This document shows positions 10,189-16,748 of a DNA stretch of 27,249 bases, in pieces (within the stretch, counting starts at the first letter, position 1; each line of letters begins with the position of its first letter). The DNA comes from a virus. The position numbers and the translations under genes are program-made. Under the pieces are notes generated by a model. That model searched no databases, was not told where the DNA came from, and worked only from the letters and a program-made list of their open reading frames with translations. Location: positions 1 to 27,249 of IMG/VR virus record IMGVR_UViG_3300027782_000300. One strand, 5' to 3'.

Positions 10189-10847
10189 GGTGCTTCGTAT
10201 CTTCCATAATACTTATAGATCTCATATGGAATAACAGTAGAATCAACCCACCAGTCTTCATGACCTATCTTTGCAATTAAAGAATATCCAAGGTTGTTTA
10301 AAATCTCTCTTTGAGCATCACGCAATGAGGCATTCTTATAGTTGATAATATATTCGTGTTCAAAAGAAATCACGGTAAAGCGATATCTAGACAATGGCAG
10401 GGCAATTAAACCATTCAATGGTGTTCCAATAGGAGCAATAGGTCTTCCACCTTTATCCATAGGAGATTCAATATCAATTTGAAGGTAATCAATTTGTTTT
10501 GGAAAATTGTTTTCTTCAAAGTATTTTAAATAATCAAAAGTTGTAGCGTCTTGCATTAAACAAGGGTTTTTGCGAACAGAGTTATATTCATCAACATTTC
10601 TTTGATCTAAGTCAAAACCAACACCTATCCAGTCATATTCGTTTTCCATTTTATAGGTTGTGTTTCCACTTATAGGACCAGCTGATCCCATTTCTACATA
10701 ATATCCATTTTTCTTATATTCTAAGATATCTAAAGCAAACATATCCGAAGCTCGCATAACATTTCGTTTATCTCGCATATGTTTTTCAAATTCTGGTCGA
10801 GTCATAGTGTTTATTTCATTAATACGTTCAGTGATACGTTGATCCAT
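10185..10847 (-). CDS. SAM-dependent methyltransferase (FkbM-like)
   Basis: This 220-residue protein has a Rossmann-type methyltransferase pattern. Motif I is YYVEMGSAGPISGNTTY (about 49-65), a strand ending in Asp is at GVGFDLD (75-81), an acidic MQD at 98-100, and IDYLQIDIE at 119-127 matches the FkbM-type post-II segment. The C-terminus ends WWVDSTVIPYEIYKYY, as in surface-sugar O-methyltransferases. In phages such genes often sit next to fibre or glycan genes. The substrate is unknown; sugar, peptide or small-molecule methylation are all possible. It overlaps the oxygenase gene by 20 nt (ATG at 10847), so expression is coupled. Confidence 0.75.
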   Translation of the reverse strand: MDQRITERINEINTMTRPEFEKHMRDKRNVMRASDMFALDILEYKKNGYYVEMGSAGPISGNTTYKMENEYDWIGVGFDLDQRNVDEYNSVRKNPCLMQDATTFDYLKYFEENNFPKQIDYLQIDIESPMDKGGRPIAPIGTPLNGLIALPLSRYRFTVISFEHEYIINYKNASLRDAQREILNNLGYSLIAKIGHEDWWVDSTVIPYEIYKYYGRYEAP

Positions 10848-11418
10848 CGTGTTCCTCTATTTCGCTAAAGAGTTCTTTATTTAAAAGAACTGGACTTTCT
10901 TTTGATCCTCTTACAAATGATGTTGAAAAATATCGGGGGAGATCATCAAGAACCGCCAATGACTTATGCAGGATATTACCACCATGTAAAACTAAAGACC
11001 TAGCTTTAGGCTTATGTACAATACCTAACTCTGAGTACTCTAGTTCTCCTCCAGCATACTCGTCATTATAATATAAACATATACCATACCTGATGTGATA
11101 TGGCTCATCCTTTAGCCAATAGTCTCTATGTTCCTGAATAGCTGCTCCTTCTCTATACCGTTGAAGTGCAACTGAGCCTACATACAATAGTGATTCAAAT
11201 AGGTTTTGAATTTGATTGTCTATATCTTTAAATACCTGCGGTTTGTCACCGTTATATTGTTTACCGTAAAAAAATCCATTTTTATAATCATCATTAACTG
11301 ATAACCACCATTGCTCTTCATCCAAGCCTGATGCAAAATCTAAAACCTCTTTTTGTTGATCTACTGTAATAAAGTCTTCAATCTCATATAGATCTGGAGA
11401 TAGCCTATTGATTTTCAT
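10828..11418 (-). CDS. 2-oxoglutarate/Fe(II) oxygenase, prolyl-4-hydroxylase-like
   Basis: This 196-residue protein has the double-stranded beta-helix signatures of the family. QEHRDYW gives the HxD iron ligands (H97, D99), GGELEY follows at 123-128, and ILHKSL supplies the distal iron His (H151). PRYFSTSF supplies the Arg (R162) that binds 2-oxoglutarate; spacing is normal. The family couples 2-oxoglutarate decarboxylation to hydroxylation, often of protein proline. The start is the ATG at 11418 with GGAAAG upstream; an in-frame TTG at 11433 lies inside the upstream gene and is less likely. Nearby collagen-like and Pro-Phe-repeat fibre genes make fibre prolines a possible substrate, which is inference. 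Confidence 0.88.
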   Translation of the reverse strand: MKINRLSPDLYEIEDFITVDQQKEVLDFASGLDEEQWWLSVNDDYKNGFFYGKQYNGDKPQVFKDIDNQIQNLFESLLYVGSVALQRYREGAAIQEHRDYWLKDEPYHIRYGICLYYNDEYAGGELEYSELGIVHKPKARSLVLHGGNILHKSLAVLDDLPRYFSTSFVRGSKESPVLLNKELFSEIEEHDGSTYH

Positions 11419-11419
11419 A

Positions 11420-11620
11420 TTACCACTTTCCAATTGGACATTTAGCTTGTCGTAACGTAGATTTTAATTTCATAAAACATCCACACTTTTTGCACTTAGC
11501 TAAAGTTTTATTAAAATACGGACATTCGTTACAAATTGCTAATCTATGTTCAATTAGTTCTCTATCACTCCTTGGTTGCGAAGGATCAAATAAGTCACTA
11601 AATTTTACATCATCAGACAT
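11420..11620 (-). CDS. Cys-rich zinc-binding 66-residue protein, leaderless
   Basis: It starts MSDDVKFSDLFDPSQPRSDR. The second half has CNECPYFN, CKKCGCFM and CPIGKW, with a conserved-looking KLKSTLRQAKCP; this type of small Cys protein is common beside phage methyltransferase and structural genes. I choose the ATG at 11620 rather than the upstream in-frame start at 11656, because TATAAT (11627-11632) lies 6 nt before it and would be inside the longer form. Its stop at 11420 is one base before the oxygenase start, so the three genes form an operon. Confidence 0.8.
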   Translation of the reverse strand: MSDDVKFSDLFDPSQPRSDRELIEHRLAICNECPYFNKTLAKCKKCGCFMKLKSTLRQAKCPIGKW

Positions 11621-11626
11621 GCTTCT

Positions 11627-11632
11627 ATTATA
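11627..11632 (-). promoter_or_regulatory. TATAAT promoter of the methyltransferase/oxygenase operon
   Basis: Minus strand: TATAAT, 6 nt before the ATG. TTGGTT lies 18 nt upstream as a weak -35. Confidence 0.6.
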
Positions 11633-11653
11633 GCGTATAAGGGGCATAGGAAC

Positions 11654-11691
11654 CAATCTAAGACATGTTTGGGAGTGTCTCCCATAGATTG
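11654..11691. repeat. Imperfect inverted repeat between divergent promoters
   Basis: CAATCTA/TAGATTG (11654-11660, 11685-11691) encloses AGACA/TGTCT and an alternative GGGA/TCCC hairpin. It is an operator or RNA structure of unknown role. Confidence 0.4.
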
Positions 11692-11775
11692 TCTATAGAT
11701 GGTTTGGATATCCTCTATTTCGACGAATTTAAATCGGCAAACTTTATATCCCGCCGTATTTTAATAAACTAATAG

Positions 11776-11781
11776 TATAAT
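11776..11781 (+). promoter_or_regulatory. TATAAT promoter, near-leaderless
   Basis: TATAAT, then 7 nt to the ATG at 11789. Confidence 0.6.
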
Positions 11782-11788
11782 AAAACTT

Positions 11789-12040
11789 ATGAGCGTACAA
11801 GACTGGGCAGCATTAATTTTGAGCGTACTGACCATAGTTGGTATTATGGCGGGTGGAATTAAATTTCTCGTAAAACATTATCTCGTCGAACTTAAACCCA
11901 ATTCAGGCTCATCTATGAAAGACCAAATTTCAAGACTTGAACAGCGTATTAACGAAGCTGATGTAAAAAGATCAAATATGAATAAAAAATTAGACCATAT
12001 GTACGATATACTTTTAGACTATATTGCAAAATCTAAATAA
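11789..12040 (+). CDS. Holin-like small membrane protein
   Basis: This 83-residue protein has one N-terminal transmembrane helix (about residues 6-28, WAALILSVLTIVGIMAGGIK). A KHYLVELKPNSGSS linker and a C-terminal coiled coil (DQISRLEQRINEADVKRSNM) follow. The same layout is common in actinobacteriophages, where it is often annotated as holin or membrane protein. A role in membrane permeabilisation is possible but not shown; the only lysin candidate lies 8 kb away at 19662. The start is set by TATAAT 7 nt upstream. Confidence 0.7.
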   Translation: MSVQDWAALILSVLTIVGIMAGGIKFLVKHYLVELKPNSGSSMKDQISRLEQRINEADVKRSNMNKKLDHMYDILLDYIAKSK

Positions 12041-12161
12041 CTACTATATATATAATATATAAGATATATAAATATAAACCTTTAAAGATAGTTCTTTTTT
12101 CTTATATATATTTAGTATACACTATTACAGTCCTGATTTCTTAATTTTTATACCTTGACAA

Positions 12162-12183
12162 ATAACAATCTCATAACAATTTA
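12162..12183 (+). promoter_or_regulatory. 11-bp tandem direct repeat
   Basis: ATAACAATCTC followed by ATAACAATTTA, preceded by TTGACA. It is the third copy of the unit seen at 7283 and 8777. Confidence 0.4.
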
Positions 12184-12248
12184 CTTTATAACTTTTTGTT
12201 ATCTATAATTATAACGTTTTGTTACTTTAATATACATGATGTCCGATA

Positions 12249-12257
12249 TGATATAAT
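12249..12257 (+). promoter_or_regulatory. Extended -10 promoter of the small RNA
   Basis: TGATATAAT; the start point should fall at about 12264-12265, the first base of the stem-loop. Confidence 0.55.
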
Positions 12258-12264
12258 TTAGATT

Positions 12265-12316
12265 GACTAATACCTTGGTTGTCTTATACCCACCACCTTG
12301 GTATTAGTCATTTTTT
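12265..12316 (+). ncRNA. Putative ~52-nt self-terminating RNA
   Basis: Directly after an extended -10, GACTAATACC (12265-12274) pairs with GGTATTAGTC (12300-12309), a perfect 10-bp stem, and is followed by ATTTTTT. The 25-base loop contains CCACCACCTT. The RNA would be a single hairpin made from promoter to terminator, just upstream of the structural island. It could be a small RNA, or a transcript whose only purpose is termination. Confidence 0.5.
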
Positions 12317-12317
12317 A

Positions 12318-12326
12318 TGGTATAAT
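12318..12326 (+). promoter_or_regulatory. Extended -10 promoter, near-leaderless
   Basis: TGGTATAAT, then 7 nt to the ATG at 12334. It overlaps the end of the T-run of the small RNA. Confidence 0.65.
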
Positions 12327-12333
12327 CAAGATT

Positions 12334-12714
12334 ATGAGTACATGTGGTCCTGAGATTTTTGGTGCTGATCCCGTTAGAATTAAGTGGAACGTGGTTAGAG
12401 GAGATACTGCGCCTTTGCGTATTGAATTCTTAGAAGATGATGAGACTACTTATTTTGATATTTCTGATTGGGAATTTACAGCCTCAAGCTATGATCCTAA
12501 AGGCGACATTATAGATGATCTTGAAGTTGTCTCATATAATGGATATGTTGATGTTACAGCTCCTGCCTCAATTACAGAATATTGGGGAACTGGTTACAAA
12601 ACAGCGGTAGCTGAATTAATTTTTGATCTACAAGTAATTATTGATGGCGATACTACATGGACTCCAGTTATTGGAACTATTCATGTTATCGGAGATGTCT
12701 CAGGTACTTTGTAA
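12334..12714 (+). CDS. Ig-like virion protein, BppU-type (copy 1)
   Basis: This 126-residue protein starts MSTCGPEIFGADPVRIKWNV. The core VVRGDTAPLRIEFLEDDETT, DISDWEFTASSYD and a late strand GTIHVIGDV matches the beta-sandwich found at the N-terminus of phage baseplate/fibre proteins (BppU_N-like). It is paralogous to 20865 (VVRGDTSGFRVYATDD, IPDWDISM) and more distantly to 15769. The ATG at 12334 is chosen because TGGTATAAT lies 7 nt upstream; an in-frame ATG at 12298 lies inside the upstream terminator stem. Confidence 0.75.
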   Translation: MSTCGPEIFGADPVRIKWNVVRGDTAPLRIEFLEDDETTYFDISDWEFTASSYDPKGDIIDDLEVVSYNGYVDVTAPASITEYWGTGYKTAVAELIFDLQVIIDGDTTWTPVIGTIHVIGDVSGTL

Positions 12715-12800
12715 TGGCTGTCATTAAAGTTACTACCCCTAGACCCGAGTTGCCACCAGTAATTAGAATTAAAAACAAAACCTTTAAAGTAAATAAGTGA
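12714..12800 (+). CDS. 28-residue basic micropeptide
   Basis: MAVIKVTTPRPELPPVIRIK then NKTFKVNK and stop. The ATG overlaps the previous stop (TAATG), so it is translationally coupled. Its TGA stop is the TGA of the next promoter (TGATATAAT). The paralogous Ig-like gene at 20865 is also followed by a small TAATG-overlapping gene. Short, unknown. Confidence 0.55.
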   Translation: MAVIKVTTPRPELPPVIRIKNKTFKVNK

Positions 12801-12806
12801 TATAAT
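12798..12806 (+). promoter_or_regulatory. Extended -10 promoter, leaderless
   Basis: TGATATAAT, then 6 nt to the ATG at 12813. Its first three bases are the stop codon of the preceding ORF. Confidence 0.7.
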
Positions 12807-12812
12807 TTAGGC

Positions 12813-13088
12813 ATGACTTTACATGCCCACACAACCCTTAGTAACACAACTGCTACTCGCCTAAGTCCAAACGGACTTCACTCTGGAATGGATATTACAA
12901 TTCAAAACATACACGAATCTGCTTACGTATACGTTGGTGGAGAAGGTGTAACAGCATCTGGTTATGGATATCGTATTGCTCCAGGTGCAGCATTTTCTAT
13001 TGAACTACCTGGACAAGATGCACTTTATGCAATCTCAACTGTTAATAGTTCAAAGGTTGCAATTCTACAAACAGGGCTTGAAGGATAA
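12813..13088 (+). CDS. Small beta-rich virion-type protein, 91 residues
   Basis: TLSNTTATRLSPNGLHSGMD, ITIQNIHESAYVYVGGEGVT and GYRIAPGAAFSIELPGQDAL form a beta-sandwich pattern that I know from small phage proteins beside tail-fibre genes. Its position, leaderless start and overlap of its stop with the next ATG (TAATG) suggest co-expression with the following fibre. A structural role is inferred. Confidence 0.7.
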   Translation: MTLHAHTTLSNTTATRLSPNGLHSGMDITIQNIHESAYVYVGGEGVTASGYGYRIAPGAAFSIELPGQDALYAISTVNSSKVAILQTGLEG

Positions 13089-14974
13089 TGGCACGGTTTA
13101 CTACAACAGGTGGTAGCGGAGAAGGTACACCAGGTGCCCCAGGAGCAGATGGTGCAGATGGTACTTCATTCTTATGGTCTGATGCATTTGATGGCGGAAC
13201 AACATATCCTTTAAACTATGTAGTTTCATATCAAGGTTCTTCATATATTAAAGTTGCAACTGGAGGAAGTTTTCCACTTCCAACCGATTCCGACTATTGG
13301 AGTTTATTAGCACAAAAAGGTAAAGATTCATTTTTTCTTGGAACATGGAATAGCGAAACCGAATTCCTTGCACTATATCAAGGCGGTCCAGTAGGTTTAG
13401 CAGTTGGTGATTGGTGGGCGTTTGTAAAAGACAATACTAATTCAAATAAAATTTATGTAGTTCGTGAAGATCCTAATTCTGCAACTGGTTGGGTTATTGA
13501 TGATAACGAAAGTTTTACATTACCAGCAGGTGCTGACGGAGCAGACGGTGCCCCAGGTGCTGATTTTGGAATTTATTATTTAGGAAACTACAATCCATCT
13601 TCTGGCTATGTACCAGATATTGCGGTAGTACGAGGTTCAGATGGGCAGTTATATCTTGCTAAAGCAAGTGGACAGCTTAATGACCCAGTTGGAAACACCG
13701 CACAATGGGAAGTTTGGATTCCTAAAGGTGCAGACGGTGCCCCAGGTGCAGACGGAGCAGATGGTAATGATGGCGCCCCAGGTGCAGACGGTGCCCCAGG
13801 AGCAGATGCTCTATGGGAATATCTTGGAGAGTATAGCGGAGGAATAACCTACGGTGCTGGAGCAGTTGTTACATATGATGGACAACTTTGGTACAGAAAT
13901 GTTTATACCTCTGCTGGATATGTTCCTGGTGTTGGCAATACCTACTGGGACTTGCTTGCAGCCAAGGGTGCAGACGGAAATAATGGTACATCTTTTACAT
14001 CCCGTGGTGCATGGACAGATTCAGAAAATTATGCAATAAACGATATTGTAACCTTTGAAGGTTCTGCATATGTTTGTATAGTTGCAGTTACTGCTGGAAC
14101 AGATGTTGCACCTTATCCACAAAACATAGGTGCATATTGGAACTTGCTTGTATCTGGTTCAACAGCAGATACTGGACAAATTACATTTCTAGGCGTATAC
14201 ATTATAGGCGCTGGCGGTGGCTCTGGCGATGGTGCTGGTAATGGAACTATTAAATTAATGCCAGATGAAGATCTTGTTCAGCAGCAATATCATGAAGATC
14301 AGTATTTAATAATTGATCCAACTTCTCCAAATCATATTCATATTCGTGCAGGAGGAGTTCAAGATGCTTCTACTGCAGACCTATTTCTTGGAGCAGAAAA
14401 AAACAATGTAATAGTTTCTGACAGTTACAACAATGTTAAAATTAATTCAACACCAGATTCTATTGTAAATACCTATGGAAATTCTAATCAAGCAAGTAAC
14501 ACAGAATTTATGGTTGCATCTGGTACAGACATTATTGTTGGGGATACTGTGCATTTATACACAGGCGGAGACACTTATATAGTAACTGCAGTTACACCAG
14601 AATATCCTTATGCAGGCCTAATGACAGTTGTTGCTGACGGATTATCGTTTATAACTGGAGAAGCCTACACATTTACTCGTGAACAATATTCTAATACATG
14701 GATATTTGAAGAAGATGGAACACTTTACGGACCAGCAATGGGTGGTCTTCGTGTAACTGGACTTGAAGCAAACTCAACAAATCCATTCTGGATTTATTCT
14801 GCAGACGATATTGTTTTAAATGCTGTTGGTGGAGAATATATAGGTGCTAACGGAAACGCAGATAATCAAATTGCAACTATTGGTGATTTACCAACGGGAG
14901 CAACAGGAACATTTACTTCTCAAGATAACAAAACAATAACAGTAACTAACGGAATTATTACAAGCATAGTTTAA
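13088..14974 (+). CDS. Tail fibre with collagen-like and carbohydrate-binding repeats
   Basis: This 628-residue protein alternates collagen-like Gly-X-Y runs (GAPGADGADG types at about 14-27, 145-156, 213-238, 292-298) with about four repeats of a chitin-binding-like module. That module has the pattern Y..G..V.Y.GS.Y...........YW.LLA.KG (about 31-75, 158-215, 241-292, 299-357). A Gly-rich hinge near 373-382 leads to a C-terminal receptor-type domain (about 385-628) ending TFTSQDNKTITVTNGIITSIV-like strands. This architecture is typical of trimeric phage fibres that bind cell-surface glycans. The G-A-P/G-A-D repeats put Pro in the X-Y positions, possible targets of the hydroxylase-like enzyme at 10828. 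Confidence 0.85.
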   Translation: MARFTTTGGSGEGTPGAPGADGADGTSFLWSDAFDGGTTYPLNYVVSYQGSSYIKVATGGSFPLPTDSDYWSLLAQKGKDSFFLGTWNSETEFLALYQGGPVGLAVGDWWAFVKDNTNSNKIYVVREDPNSATGWVIDDNESFTLPAGADGADGAPGADFGIYYLGNYNPSSGYVPDIAVVRGSDGQLYLAKASGQLNDPVGNTAQWEVWIPKGADGAPGADGADGNDGAPGADGAPGADALWEYLGEYSGGITYGAGAVVTYDGQLWYRNVYTSAGYVPGVGNTYWDLLAAKGADGNNGTSFTSRGAWTDSENYAINDIVTFEGSAYVCIVAVTAGTDVAPYPQNIGAYWNLLVSGSTADTGQITFLGVYIIGAGGGSGDGAGNGTIKLMPDEDLVQQQYHEDQYLIIDPTSPNHIHIRAGGVQDASTADLFLGAEKNNVIVSDSYNNVKINSTPDSIVNTYGNSNQASNTEFMVASGTDIIVGDTVHLYTGGDTYIVTAVTPEYPYAGLMTVVADGLSFITGEAYTFTREQYSNTWIFEEDGTLYGPAMGGLRVTGLEANSTNPFWIYSADDIVLNAVGGEYIGANGNADNQIATIGDLPTGATGTFTSQDNKTITVTNGIITSIV

Positions 14975-14980
14975 AAGTCG

Positions 14981-14989
14981 TGAGATAAT
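14981..14989 (+). promoter_or_regulatory. Extended -10 promoter, leaderless
   Basis: TGAGATAAT, then 6 nt to the ATG at 14996. Confidence 0.6.
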
Positions 14990-14995
14990 CTATTT

Positions 14996-15751
14996 ATGGC
15001 TACTTCTAAATCTATGGATTTTCCTGCTTCAAAATCCTCTAGCTATGCCGATAAGGTTAAACAGGAAACTGGCCAATTAGATAATAGTATTTATATTCCA
15101 GTTCCTGGACCACAAGGGGAAAAGGGATATCCAGGAAAAGATGGTTTGCCTGGCCCAGAGGGACCCGTAGGACCAAGAGGTGAACGTGGACTTCAGGGTA
15201 AAGACGGAAAAGACGGTAAACCAGGTCCTCAAGGCCCTAAAGGGGAGCCTGGAGAGTTAGATCCAACAACTAATCCATATGCACAACACACGGGTTGGGC
15301 TATTTATGATAATTTAAATAATAAGGGCCTAAGAATTGGAGCAAATAGAGGAACAGATGGTTGGGTAGATCTTTCAGTTGATGGTTTGGGTTCAAATACA
15401 AATGAAGTGTACCTTCCAGGAAATAAAATTCCTTTATACAACATAGAATCTCAAAAGCTTAATTTTAAGCATATTAAGCTGGGATCCAGAGTAGACATAA
15501 CCTATAATCTAAGCATAGAAACTCTTAATAATAATACAGAAATATGGCTAAAATCACTTTTCCCAGATGATGACAACAGTATTATAAGTTTTGTAGCTTC
15601 CTTAAAGTATCAACATACATATAATCTATCTACTACTCATAGCTTTGTTATAGATACCGAAAAAGTTAAAAGGCTTGGTATTTCACCACAAATAATGTCA
15701 GATTTAGAAGGCACGGCTATCTTAAACTCTATCTACATTTCAATATCCTAG
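14996..15751 (+). CDS. Collagen-like short fibre
   Basis: This 251-residue protein has an N-terminal segment rich in Ser/Lys (1-36) and an uninterrupted Gly-X-Y collagen-like stretch (about 37-80: [20 protein letters not shown] and on). A C-terminal beta-rich domain (about 85-251) contains [20 protein letters not shown] and [12 protein letters not shown]. Six or more prolines occupy X or Y positions. It is probably a trimeric virion fibre. It has its own leaderless promoter and shares little sequence with the longer collagen-like fibre beyond the repeats. Confidence 0.8.
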   Translation: MATSKSMDFPASKSSSYADKVKQETGQLDNSIYIPVPGPQGEKGYPGKDGLPGPEGPVGPRGERGLQGKDGKDGKPGPQGPKGEPGELDPTTNPYAQHTGWAIYDNLNNKGLRIGANRGTDGWVDLSVDGLGSNTNEVYLPGNKIPLYNIESQKLNFKHIKLGSRVDITYNLSIETLNNNTEIWLKSLFPDDDNSIISFVASLKYQHTYNLSTTHSFVIDTEKVKRLGISPQIMSDLEGTAILNSIYISIS

Positions 15752-15753
15752 CA

Positions 15754-15762
15754 TGGTATAAT
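15754..15762 (+). promoter_or_regulatory. Extended -10 promoter, leaderless
   Basis: TGGTATAAT, then 6 nt to the ATG at 15769. Confidence 0.7.
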
Positions 15763-15768
15763 AAAACT

Positions 15769-16128
15769 ATGGCATTTCCAGGCGAATTAAATATTAATTA
15801 CTATAAGGGTGACACCTACGAGTTTAAAATTTACCCTAAAATATCTACCGACGGAACAGTTTTTAATATGTCTGGATATTCTGTAAAATTTTCTATGGCT
15901 ACAGAAAGAGGGTCTTCAACAATTATTGAAGGTTACTCTTCAATATCTTCAGACAGCACCTATATTTCTTGTGCTATTACTCCAGGTAATGGAGCCAGTC
16001 TTATTGCTGGAACACAGTATGTGTATGATGTTGAAATTAAAAAAAGCTCAACACCATATAACTTAGTTCATACTTTGTTAAATGGAACAATTAGTGTAAC
16101 CAATCAAGTAACACCAGCAGGAGCTTAG
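15769..16128 (+). CDS. Ig-like virion protein, BppU-type (copy 2)
   Basis: This 119-residue protein shows INYYKGDTYEFKIYPKISTD, FNMSGYSVKFSMATERG, GTQYVYDVEIKKSS and VHTLLNGTISVTNQVT. This is the classic pattern of the BppU N-terminal Ig-like domain of phage baseplates. It consists of that domain alone, so it is probably an adaptor or decoration that attaches fibres. One base separates its stop from the next ATG (TAGTATG). Confidence 0.8.
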   Translation: MAFPGELNINYYKGDTYEFKIYPKISTDGTVFNMSGYSVKFSMATERGSSTIIEGYSSISSDSTYISCAITPGNGASLIAGTQYVYDVEIKKSSTPYNLVHTLLNGTISVTNQVTPAGA

Positions 16129-16129
16129 T

Positions 16130-16729
16130 ATGACAGAAATACTTTTGTCTTCAGAAGATCAAACAGTTTTTGGAGGACCTTCCTCAGTTGCAATTGAAGT
16201 TGATTTTGGGCCTTCTGGAGTTCGTGGAAGTAATATTTTTGCAGCATATGGAAAACCTAGCTTAGTACAAACAATTAGTACAGACGGTTCCATAAAAATA
16301 GATGGCCAATCAATACAAATTTTTGATATGTACATTAATTTACTTTCATCAGATGACGAGTATTTATATTTATATCAATATCACAACGTTTCAGGAACTG
16401 ATGCTTGGGAAGCAATTGTAAGCCTATCTCCAAACACCTATTCTGACAATTTTACAAAAACTTTTATTGATGGTGAAACAACAATTCTAATACCATTAAT
16501 AAGTATAGACCCCTCAGCCGTTGGTCTAAGCTCAAATAATTTTAATATACAGCATTCTATAGTAAATAATATTAATCCCGTATCTTCTTCTCTTTCAGTG
16601 GGAAGCGTTATTGAGGACACAGGGATTTTATGTTTACCAATTACAATTAAGGCAATAGAATATGATGAAGGTTTATGGAGCAATTTATCTGGATCTAAAA
16701 CTATTCATTTATTGATTACGGTGGTATAA
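16130..16729 (+). CDS. Virion/fibre protein, 199 residues
   Basis: A beta-rich, low-Cys protein with the motif VAIEVDFGPSGVRGSNIFAA near its start, common in phage fibre N-termini, and DMYINLLSSDDEYLYLYQY in the middle. I assign no specific family. It is coupled to the previous Ig-like gene. Its TAA stop lies inside the TATAAT of the next promoter. Confidence 0.7.
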   Translation: MTEILLSSEDQTVFGGPSSVAIEVDFGPSGVRGSNIFAAYGKPSLVQTISTDGSIKIDGQSIQIFDMYINLLSSDDEYLYLYQYHNVSGTDAWEAIVSLSPNTYSDNFTKTFIDGETTILIPLISIDPSAVGLSSNNFNIQHSIVNNINPVSSSLSVGSVIEDTGILCLPITIKAIEYDEGLWSNLSGSKTIHLLITVV

Positions 16730-16730
16730 T
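16722..16730 (+). promoter_or_regulatory. Extended -10 promoter overlapping a stop codon
   Basis: TGGTATAAT. Five nt later is ATG (16736), which opens a six-codon ORF (MVICNG) ending at 16756; the main start is the ATG at 16749, inside that ORF. Confidence 0.6.
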
Positions 16731-16748
16731 CTAAGATGGTGATATGTA

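Larger units (their letters stand above)
12041..12264 (+). other. Very AT-rich regulatory spacer
   Basis: No gene is seen. It begins with a run of TA dinucleotides (12044-12075) and contains an 11-bp tandem direct repeat (12162-12183). Two near-identical units ATAACTTTTTGTTA (12188-12201) and ATAACGTTTTGTTA (12211-12224) follow, spaced 23 bp. It ends with the promoter of the small RNA. Confidence 0.6.

Noticed and set aside
12298-12333. Upstream start of the first Ig-like protein
   Set aside because: This segment covers the terminator stem, its T-run and the promoter; the leaderless ATG at 12334 fits the pattern of its neighbours.
13641-14039. Plus-strand ORFs in another frame of the collagen-like fibre
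   Set aside because: They are Gln/Val-rich shadows of the Gly-X-Y repeat; the fibre frame is intact throughout.
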